In this document: positions 40,401 through 52,400 of the stretch, piece after piece
Position numbering within the stretch: position 1 is the stretch's first letter
Layout of the letters: every line of letters starts with the position of its first letter
Assembly (NCBI RefSeq): GCF_964340395.1
Contig: NC_135558.1
Location: 23,988,564 to 24,052,563 of the forward strand
DNA from: Glandiceps talaboti
Taxonomy: Eukaryota; Hemichordata; Enteropneusta; Spengelidae
Direction of reading: 5' to 3'
DNA: 64,000 nucleotides
Made by a program: the position numbers and the translations under genes
The notes under the pieces: model-generated
Database searches by the model: none
Seen by the model: the letters and a program-made list of their open reading frames with translations, nothing else
What the model was told of the DNA's origin: nothing

Positions 40401-43400
40401 TTATAACATCTGAGAAAAATGAAGAGAGGAAGTAAAATGTAGCACTGACAGACAAGATAGACGTCGAGACAAAGAGGCGAGGCACACCATGTGGAGCAAA
40501 CTTGACAATCATCATGCGTGTCACGTATAAGGCATCAGATGTAATACATGTAGCTAACCAAATATTCTGAGAAAAATGAAGAGAGGAAGCTAAATGTAGC
40601 ACTGACAGGCAAGATAGACATACGGTACGTGTACAGGAAGCATGGCATACCATGTGGTGCAAACTGGACAATGATTGTGTGTGTCACGTGTATGGCATCA
40701 GATGTAATACATGTAGCTAACCAAATATCCTTGAAATGCAGCCTTTCTTGTAACAAGTATTGGAAATTGTCAGAAACCTGACGATTTTATGACTGAATAT
40801 GTTTCGATCAAGAATTCCCATACTTTCAGTTAAATTTTCTGATGACCCCGAAGCAAGACATTTTTGAAACATTTATCGCGACATTTGATACTGATAAACG
40901 AGTGATATAATTCATAAACAAATCTAACGTTGGCAACTCTTTTATTTCTGCAATGATCCTCAAATTTCAAGGACAACTGTCTAACAAGACTACAAGTACA
41001 ATCATGGAGGCATCGTACATATTTGTTTCATTCAAATTTGAAAGTTGAGAAATCGTATTAAAATTCTTTCGAGATTTCTCAAAAACATAGATCATACATC
41101 ACTGCCTAGTCTAGTTCCTATACCTGTCGACTGTTCTCTACCATCTCTAGCTCTGTGCATGTTGTGGAGATGAACGTAACGCGAACTAACAAGACTACAA
41201 GTACAATCATGGAGGCATCTAGTCTATCAGCTAGCCCTCGGATGTTCTTCCGATAAAATACGACACACTGCCGAACAACACTATCGAGGATGGAACATCC
41301 GAGGTCTAGTGAATGTCATCAGGATATAAATAACTGCCAATCAGAGAACCGTATTAGCGACAAGCACAAACAGAGGACAATAGCTAAATTTTCATGCATA
41401 TTCATCTTAAGGAGGGGCTTGTAAAAATGACCACCAATGCGTTAACTAAAATGTGTGAATGACAACGTCTACACACTCATCAAACACAATTACCATAAAC
41501 TGATAAGACATAGTAATGACATAAATGTGTTTGTCAACACCTGCATGCAGAGATTGAATATATTAAAGTATATATATGCATATATGGCCCAACCCACCGC
41601 TTATCATAATCTCAATGGAATGTCCGGTCTGAAAATGACATTCGCTAGACTGTTCGGGCAAGCCCTCACATGTGAACTTCGTTCGCTTATAGTTATAGCA
41701 TCGAAAGAAAGCCCGAACGTCTAGCAGCAAGACTAGGAGGCATCATAAATATTTGTTTCATTCAAATTTGAAAGTTGAGAAATCGTATTAAAATTCTTTC
41801 GAGATTTCTCAAAAATCGCTTCCATATGTTTTGGCAATATCCAACAATAATCCTCGAAATGTAAATGACATCAACTGACATCGTAGTCAAACATATGCAC
41901 GGAGACAGAGCAGAGACCAAACAAGAGTCCGTACTCACCCCATCACGACGTATCCATTTTTGTTTGTTTTGAAATAGCTGGGGTGGTACTCATATACATC
42001 GGGATAAGTCGGAAAAGCACATGTTTGTGATTTTATTGACTGTTTTCTGAGATGGGACATTGGGTTTGGAAATACAAGTTTAATCAATCATAAAACAGCC
42101 ATAACTGATACTTTCAAAGAATTAGAACACGAAAGAAAAATAACGGGAACATTAATGACATTTCTACCAAACTCGAGATCGCACATAGCTAGCTACCTAG
42201 TGTACATGTACAGTAAGTATGGAAGTGTAATGCTTAGTCCACTCTGGTCCGTGCACTACTTGTGAAGTTTTCCTGATTATGTTGTCAGAACACGACCTAC
42301 ATGTAATCTGTAATCTGTAAAAAAATTCTCATCTATCTAACAATTTTGGTGTGGTAATGATCGACCAAATGTCGATGCTTGTGTGTACGTGTGCAACTGT
42401 AATCTAGTACCTTGTACAAATGATACAAGTAAGTAAGTTAGTTCGTACCCAAGAATATCAGTTTACAATTTCAATTATACAAATTGTCACTGTGTAATAG
42501 TGTTTGGATGTGTTAGAACAGGTCCCTCAAAATATAATTTTTCGGGTTATAATTTTTATGTATAAGTTTATAGAAATACATGTTTCACCCAGACTGGGTG
42601 TCTGGCCGTACATACGCACCGAAAAAAAAAAAACGTAGCAGAAACACTGCCACTTGAAAAAAAATATAACAAGGAACTCTTCGGATTAGGCAAGAACTAC
42701 ATGTAACCAATATGTGTGAACTGCCACTAATATGTTGATAAACTACCCGGGTCGGATTCACCAAATGCTCCTCCCAGATAAACAAACATATTCCGTTGCA
42801 CATGCGCAAACCTACTTCCGTAGCGTGGGCACATAGCCTGGTTGCACCTTGGGCTTTAATGAAAAATTTTCCTTGTTTTTGACATGTATGAGATGGGGCT
42901 ATCTGTTGTAAAACAAGTAGCCTAAAATAGGACAGCTGTTTCCATGGAAACAGAGTAGACTAAAAAATGTTGTGTTGGTTAAACACCTACATATCTCGAA
43001 AATAACATGATAAATTCAATTATAACATAGTTTATTTGCATATTGACCACCCTATATTGGGTAGTTTGTTATGCTGAGTTCAAAAATAGTTATCATTTTC
43101 GGAACATCTGTTGCCATGGTAACCCAAATCACCATATTATGCATTATTTGGCAAAATATATGTAAAATTCAAAGAACAAAATTAAATAGTCATGCAATCT
43201 GATGCATTTCTAAAAGGTTCGGGTGCATGTAGATCTCACAAGTCAACAAGTGGTTGATGGACTTTAGAAGAAAGTCGACACCATATCAATTACCTAGAAA
43301 TATTGGCAGCATTATATGCACTGCAATCCCTTTGTTCTAAAGAACAGAATATTCATATACAGTTGCAAATTGATAATACTACAGCTGTTGCTTATGTAAA

Positions 43401-46400
43401 TGCAATGGGAGGTACTAAGTCAACAGCATGCAATAATATAGTTGTCAAAATGCTTTCTTAGGTTAATGTATGTGCCAAATTATATGGAATTTGAAGATTG
43501 CATGATACTGCTTAATTACTGAATATCGTTCATTATTCAAAATACTCATTAAAAGTAAAAGTTGTAGCAACAAACTTCATAGGACAGGTGCATATTATTA
43601 TGGTTGATATATGTACCATATTATACGAAATTTGAAGCTTCCATTTTTAAGATACAGCCTAGTTACCTAAAATCATGCAATTTTTTCGTTAAAACTGTAA
43701 GCTATATCAACGAATTTTATTGGACATATCCGCTTTGTTACGGTTAATGTATGTACTAAATTATATTGAAATTCAAGTATGCATTCTTATAACATATCTT
43801 AATTACCGAAAATCATCAATCATGCAAATTAGTTAATAACACTGTAAGGTATATCAACAACTTTATAGGGCATATAAAGTTTGTTATGTTTAATGTATGA
43901 AGTAAATTATATTGAAAATGAAGTATGCAGTCTGAGATATAGCCTAATTACTGAAAATAATTAATTATGCAAATTATTTACTAAATCTTTAAGGGAAATC
44001 AACAACTTTTATAGGAAATATGCACTCTGTTATGATTAACAAATGTATTAAATTGTATTGAAATTGAAGTATGCAGTGTTAAGATTTAGCCTAATTACCA
44101 AAACTCATTAATTATGCAAATTATTCATTAACACTCTAAGGTACATCAATAAACTTGATAGGACATGTGTTTTGTTATGGTTATTGTATGTACTGAATTG
44201 TATTGAAATTGAAGTAAGCATTCTTAAGATATAGCCTAATTACCAAATATCATTAATTATGCAAATTATTCATTAACACTGTATTAAGGTACATCAACAA
44301 ACTTGATAGGACAAATGTATGTTGTTATCCTTAACAAATATATTGAAATTGAAGTATGCAGTTTTGAGATATTGCTTAATTAGTTGATTTAATTGATATG
44401 CAAATTTCTCTAATGAACATGAACATGTCTCGCTCAAAAACTAATCAGGTCTAGCCATTACCCCAAACATTATATGTACTAAATTTCATTATAATTGAGC
44501 CAGCCATTTTTTAAAGTGGCCATATGGATGAGAATTTGGTATTTATTTTGGATTTTTATTTGATAAAACAGCTTCACTATGTTTTTCTACTTGAAAAAAT
44601 AATGTGAAATAACATATACCAAGTCCATGTTCATAACTCAATAAACTGCAAAACATTAAACAATGTATAAAATGTTTGTTATTGTACGTACAATAACAAA
44701 CTTTTTACACTTTTTCCATCTTTTTGCAATGTATTGAGTTATGAACATGGACTTGGTATATGCTCTTTCGCATTATTTTTTCAAGTATAAAAACAGTGAA
44801 TTTGTTTTATCAAATAAAAATCCAAAATAAATACGAAATTCTTATCCATATGGCCACTTTAAGAAAATGGTGACACAGACAGACAGACACACACACACAT
44901 ACATACGGACACATGACAGACACACAGACAGACATCCCCCTTTTAAATCCTCCCGTACCCTTACGGGAGGTAACCTCCAGTACAGGAGGTAAAAACTGTG
45001 AAAATGGTCCATTTTTGAGTCCAAACCTTGTCATTTTCAAGTCCCGGGCGAACTCGTGTAAATCTGTAACGAATAATCACCCTAACAATGAAAACCTAAC
45101 ATCAATAGGTCAGAGTTACCATGGAATTACGAAAGAATCACCATACCGTAGAACTACATTACCATCCGCATACTTCCCACTTACACGCTAAGTTGGATCA
45201 AAGGATTAGTCTGAACATGGAAAAATCTCTCTGAGCAAAGCCAAAGATGACATATTTTAATAAATATTCATGAGAGGTTACGGATAGCATCATGCTTATG
45301 GAGTGGAATGGGAAAGTAGGTCTCTGCATAGCAGATCGTGGTGACAGTGTAGGAGTTGTTTTGTTGGCTTTTCAGTCGTAACATTGCTGGTTTGTGCAGT
45401 ACATAAGATCTTATTTGTCAGGAATCACAATTCTTGTGCATATTTTGGTAAAGGATCAGGAATATTGGAATATCTGTTTCTCCTCTCTGACTGTGCTGGC
45501 CATGCTGGCAAACAGACAATTTGACATGTGCAAATAAAAAGTTAAAAATCGATCTTGCCCAAAACACTTCATGCTGTGTCGGATGACATCAGAATCAGTT
45601 GAGCAATTGCTCCCGGTACCTTAAAGCATAGACTGTGGTCTCCCCTCCACTGTCTATGCTTAAAGTTAGAATACAAGTAAGTGCGACAAAACTCGTCCCT
45701 TCTCTGCACTTGAGAACAATATGCAGTAAAACAGTTCAAGTTTATGTCTGCTTAGGTTGGCCTCCAATCACCTGTTTTAACTTTTTTTTTCTCACTTGTC
45801 ATGCAATTTTGAATAGTTGGCTTTGTATTTATTGGTGACGTCATATAAAAGACAGTTTTCAAGGTTGCGGTATAGCACTTTTCAAGTCACCTAAATAATG
45901 CAACTAAATGACTATAAAGAATAAAAATACATTCAAAGGTGGACATACTTTGCATTCTGTGCAGTGATGAGTTCATTCTTAGCAAACTCAAAATCAATTG
46001 GGTGACCAGTGGTAGATTTCCGCCGTCCACTCTTTACTTCATGTGGATGATTGACCCTGAAGTAGTGATCTCCAATCACCAGACGATCACCCTGTAAATA
46101 TGGATATTAATATCAATGTTACAACTTTATCAAACATTGTTTATATGTGCCTTCTTTTGGGGTGTTAAATTACAAAGCATTTGATATTCAATATGAAATC
46201 AAGAATTCTTGTGGTGGAACTCGCATCTTCATCAGAAAACATGTCACACATGTAAAACAAGTCATTGAGAATGACATAGTCCCCGCTATAATTGGGTTTT
46301 AAGGAATTATCACTACTCTGATAACGCAACAACATTTGTGAACCTAAAACAAACAGACTTAGATATGTTGTGTGTGCTTGTTGGACATAGAATATGCCTC

Positions 46401-49400
46401 CAACAATAAAGGATTGGTTGGGTATGGGGGATCATATCACGATGAAAATGGAGTCTGAGTTATGGTTTTGGACATGGAAAATTCACACACAAAATGGCTG
46501 CCAGGCAGCCATATTGGATCGTATCACGACGAAAATGGATATGCACATGTATGTCATAGAACACTGTCCAAATACCAACTTTAAATGAGATCTGTTCAAG
46601 CATGTCTGAGTTATGGCTTTGGACATGAAAATTCGCAAACAAAATGGCTGCCAGGCAGCCATATTGGATCGTATCACAACGAAAATGGATATGCACATGT
46701 ATGTCATACAACACTGTCCTAATACCAACTTTGAATGAGATCTGTTCAAGCATGTCTGAGTTATGGCTTTGGACATGAAAATTCACAAACAAAATGGCTA
46801 CCAGGCAGCCATATTGGATCGTATCACAATGAAAATGGATATGCACATGTATGTCATAGAACACTGTCCTAATACCAACTTTGAATGAGATCTGTTCAAG
46901 CATGTCTGAGTTATGGCTTTGGACATGAAAATTCACAAACAAAATGGCTGCTAGGCGGCCATATTGGATCGTATCATGACAACAATGAATATGCACATGT
47001 ATGTCATAGAACACTGTCCTAATACCAACTTTGAATGAGATCTGTTAAAGCATGTCTGAGTTATGGCTCTAGACAGGGAAAATTCGCAAACAAAATGGTT
47101 GCTAGGCGGCCATATTGGATCGTATCATAAAACAAATTGACGTGCATATGTATGCCATAGTATGTTGCCCCTGTACCAAGTTTGAAAAAAATCGGTCCAG
47201 GCATCTCCAAGAAACAGCTGCGGACGGACGGACGGACGGACGGACGCACGGACAGACGGAACCCAATCCATAAGTCCCCGTTCCGGACTTCGTCCGCGGG
47301 AACTAACAACCAGCTTTCCCCTTTTAAACCCAATGACATGCCAACCTTTTACTCAACACAGATTCTTCATTATTCCTGAACCTTCAAAGATAGTTTAAGT
47401 TACTTACATGGTGTAAGACAGTGGCTTCTCCAATCAATGCTCCGTTCACAAATGTCTGAGCCTGTCCAATTGGTGCTATGGTTACCAAGTTTCCAACATG
47501 GTTGATATTACTGATAAAGACATATTTAAAAAGAAATCAATGCAAAAATAGCGCCAATGGCATTATAGTACAACTGTATTTGGCTGTTGCTATGGGCTAT
47601 GGGCATGGTCTTGTTGCTAGGCATATTTGCATACATTTTTGGAATCTTGCCCTTCCCACTTTCTATCTTTGCAATAAAACCCATCATTTGGCTGTTGCTA
47701 TGGGGGTGTGGGTCTTGTTGCTAGGCATCTTAACATACATATTTTTATTCTTTACTCACTTACCCATCCCTGTTATCTTTGCAATAAGAATCACCAGTTC
47801 ACTGTTGCTAAGGGCATGGCTGTGGTTGCTGGGGCCAGTTTCGTCTACGTGATTTGAAAAACAACTTCAGAATAACACCTCCAGAAACATCCTCACCAGG
47901 TTTCAGCCCCATCCATCATGTAGATTTCAAGATATAACTTTACTAAAATTGCGCTTTTAGACTTAACTTGCATATCGCTGATGGGATTGTTATTTTGTGT
48001 ACACATCCCTATAGGCCCATTAGATTTCAGCCCAATCTGCTCAGTAGTTTTAGTTTTGCATTACAGATTTTTTATCAAAGAGACACATTTTAGACCTAAT
48101 TTCTGATGGAATCACCAATCGTGACATTGTAGTCTGGTTGCTAATAGGTCAGTGGTAGTGTTAATTAACTTGTCTGGTTGCTAATAGGTCAGTGGTAGTG
48201 TTAATTAACTTGTCTGGTTGCTAATAGGTCAATGGTAGTGTTAATTAACTTGTCTGGTTGCTAATAGGTCAGTGGTAGTGTTAATTAACTTGTCTGGTTG
48301 CTAATAGGTCAGTGGTAGTGTTAATTAATTTGTCTGGTTGCTAATAGGTCAGTGGTAGTGTTAATTAACTTGTCTGGATGCTAATAGGTCAGTGGTAGTG
48401 TTAATCAACTTGTCTGGATGCTAATAGGTCAATGGTAGTGTTAATTAACTTGTCTGAATGCTAATAGGTCAATGGTAGTGTTAATTAACTTGTCTGAATG
48501 CTAATAGGTCAGTGGTAGTGTTAATTAACTTGTCTGGATGCTAATAGGTCAGTGGTAGTGTTAATTAACTTGTCTGCATGCTAATAGGTCAGTGGTAGTG
48601 TTAATTAACTTGTCTGAATGCTAATAGGTCAGTGGTAGTGTTAATTAACTTGTCTGGCTGCTAATAGGTCAATGGTAGTGTTAATTAACTTGTCTGGCTG
48701 CTAATAGGTCAATGGTAGTGTTAATTAACTTGTCTGGTTGCTAATAGGTCAGTGGTAGTGTTAATTAACTTGTCTGGTTGCTAATAGGTCAGTGGTAGTG
48801 TTAATTAACTTGTCTGCATGCTAATAGGTCAATGGTAGTGTTAATTAACTTGTCTGGTTGCTAATAGGTCAGTGGTAGTGTTAATTAACTTGTCTGGTTG
48901 CTAATAGGTCAATGGTAGTGTTAATTAACTTGTCTGCATGCTAATAGGTCAATGGTAGTGTTAATTAACTTGTCTGGTTGCTAATAGGTCAGTGGTAGTG
49001 TTAATTAACTTGTCTGGATGCTAATAGGTCAGTGGTAGTGTTAATTAACTTGTCTGGTTGCTAATAGGTCAATGGTAGTGTTAATTAACTTGTCTGCATG
49101 CTAATAGGTCAATGGTAGTGTTAATTAACTTGTCTGGTTGCTAATAGGTCAGTGGTAGTGTTAATTAACTTGTCTGGTTGCTAATAGGTCAGTGGTAGTG
49201 TTAATTAACTTGTCTGCATGCTATTAGGTCAGTGGTAGTGTTAATTAACTTGTCTGGATGCTAATAGGTCAGTGGTAGTGTTAATTAACTTGTCTGGTTG
49301 CTAATAGGTCAGTGGTAGTGTTAATTAACTTGTCTGAATGCTAATAGGTCAGTGGTAGTGTTAATTAACTTGTCTGGATGCTAATAGGTCAGTGGTAGTG

Positions 49401-52400
49401 TTAATTAACTTGTCTGGTTGCTATTAGGTCAGTGGTAGTGTTAATTAACTTGTCTGGTTGCTAATAGGTCAGTGGTAGTGTTAATTAACTTGTCTGCATG
49501 CTAATAGGTCAGTGGTAGTGTTAATTAACTTGTCTGCATGCTAATAGGTCAGTGGTAGTGTTAATTAACTTGTCTGAATGCTAATAGGTCAATGGTAGTG
49601 TTAATTAACTTGTCTGCATGCTAATAGGTCAGTGGTAGTGTTAATCAACTTGTCTGGTTGCTAATAGGTCAGTGGTAGTGTTAATTAACTTGTCTGAATG
49701 CTAATAGGTCAATGGTAGTGTTAATTAACTTGTCTGCATGCTAATAGGTCAGTGGTAGTGTTAATCAACTTGTCTGGTTGCTAATAGGTCAGTGGTAGTG
49801 TTAATTAACTTGTCTGGTTGCTAATAGGTCAGTGGTAGTGTTAATTAACTTGTCTGGATGCTAATAGGTCAATGGTAGTGTTAATTAACTTGTCTGGATG
49901 CTAATAGGTCAGTGGTAGTGTTAATCAACTTGTCTGGTTGCTAATAGGTCAGTGGTAGTGTTAATTAACTTGTCTGGTTGCTAATAGGTCAATGGTAGTG
50001 TTAATCAACTTGTCAGGTTGCTAATAGGTCAGTGGTAGTGTTAATTAACTTGTCTGGTTGCTAATAGGTCAGTGGTAGTGTTAATTAACTTGTCTGGTTG
50101 CTAATAGGTCAGTGGTAGTGTTAATTAACTTGTCTGGTTGCTAATAGGTCAGTGGTAGTGTTAATTAACTTGTCTGGTTGCTAATAGGTCAATGGTAGTG
50201 TTAATCAACTTGTCTGGTTGCTAATAGGTCAGTGGTAGTGTTAATTAACTTGTCTGGAAGCTAATAGGTCAGTGGTAGTGTTAATCAACTTGTCTGGTTG
50301 CTAATAGGTCAATGGTAGTGTTAATTAACTTGTCTGGATGCTAATAGGTCAGTGGTAGTGTTAATTAACTTGTCTGGTTGCTAATAGGTCAATGGTAGTG
50401 TTAATCAACTTGTCTGGTTGCTAATAGGTCAGTGGTAGTGTTAATTAACTTGTCTGGATGCTAATAGGTCAGTGGTAGTGTTAATTAACTTGTATGGATG
50501 CTAATAGGTCAGTGGTAGTGTTAATCAACTTGTCTGGTTGCTAATAGGTCAATGGTAGTGTTAATTAACTTGTCTGGATGCTAATAGGTCAGTGGTAGTG
50601 TTAATCAACTTGTCTGGTTGCTAATAGGTCAGTGGTAGTGTTAATTAACTTGTCTGGTTGCTAATAGGTCAGTGGTAGTGTTAATTAACTTGTCTGAATG
50701 CTAATAGGTCAGTGGTAGTGTTAATCAACTTGTCTGGATGCTAATAGGTCAATGGTAGTGTTAATTAACTTGTCTGAATGCTAATAGGTCAATGGTAGTG
50801 TTAATTAACTTGTCTGGTTGCTAATAGGTCAGTGGTAGTGTTAATTAACTTGTCTGCATGCTAATAGGTCAGTGGTAGTGTTAATTAACTTGTCAGGTTG
50901 CTAATAGGTCAGTGGTAGTGTTAATTAACTTGTCTGGATGCTAATAGGTCAGTGGTAGTGTTAATTAACTTGTCTGGTTGCTAATAGGTCAGTGGTAGTG
51001 TTAATTAACTTGTCTGGTTGCTAATAGGTCAGTGGTAGTGTTAATTAACTTGTCTGGCTGCTAATAGGTCAGTGGTAGTGTTAATTAACTTGTCTGAATG
51101 CTAATAGGTCAATGGTAGTGTTAATTAACTTGTCTGGATGCTAATAGGTCAGTGGTAGTGTTAATTAACTTGTCTGAATGCTAATAGGTCAATGGTAGTG
51201 TTAATTAACTTGTCTGAATGCTAATAGGTCAGTGGTAGTGTTAATCAACTTGTCTGGATGCTAATAGGTCAATGGTAGTGTTAATTAACTTGTCTGAATG
51301 CTAATAGGTCAATGGTAGTGTTAATTAACTTGTCTGGTTGCTAATAGGTCAGTGGTAGTGTTAATTAACTTGTCTGCATGCTAATAGGTCAGTGGTAGTG
51401 TTAATTAACTTGTCAGGTTGCTAATAGGTCAGTGGTAGTGTTAATTAACTTGTCTGGATGCTAATAGGTCAGTGGTAGTGTTAATTAACTTGTCTGGTTG
51501 CTAATAGGTCAGTGGTAGTGTTAATTAACTTGTCTGGTTGCTAATAGGTCAGTGGTAGTGTTAATTAACTTGTCTGGTTGCTAATAGGTCAGTGGTAGTG
51601 TTAATTAACTTGTCTGGATGCTAATAGGTCAGTGGTAGTGTTAATTAACTTGTCTGCATGCTAATAGGTCAATGGTAGTGTTAATTAACTTGTCTGGTTG
51701 CTAATAGGTCAGTGGTAGTGTTAATCAACTCGGGTGGATGCTAATAGGTCAGAGGTAGTGTTAATTAACTTGTCTGCATGCTAATAGGTCGGTGGTAGTG
51801 TTAATTAACTTGTCTGCATGCTAATAGGTCAGTGGTAGTGTTAATTAACTTGTCTGGATGCTAATAGGTCAGTGGTAGTGTTAATTAACTTGTCTGCATG
51901 CTAATAGGTCAGTGGTACTGTTAATCAACTTGTCTGCATGCTAATAGGTCAGTGGTAGTGTTAATTAACTTGTCTGCATGCTAATAGGTCAGTGGTAGTG
52001 TTAATCAACTTGTCTGCATGCTAATAGGTCAGTGGTAGTGTTAATCAACTTGTCTGCATGCTAATAGGTCAGTGGTAGTGTTAATCAACTTGTCTGAATG
52101 CTAATAGGTCAGTGGTAGTGTTAATTAACTTGTCTGGATGCTAATAGGTCAATGGTAGTGTTAATTAACTTGTCTGGTTGCTAATAGGTCAATGGTAGTG
52201 TTAATTAACTTGTCTGGTTGCTAATAGGTCAATGGTAGTGTTAATTAACTTGTCTGGATGCTAATAGGTCAGTGGTAGTGTTAATTAACTTGTCTGGATG
52301 CTAATAGGTCAGTGGTAGTGTTAATTAACTTGTCTGGATGCTAATAAGTCAGTGGTAGTGTTAATTAACTTGTCTGGTTGCTAATAGGTCAGTGGTAGTG

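Noticed and set aside
46460-47014. 184-residue minus-strand frame with 50-residue repeats
   Set aside because: It is the 150-bp internal unit of the Helentron-like element read in an open frame. The same frames occur in the copies at 5156 and 58436 with different breaks.
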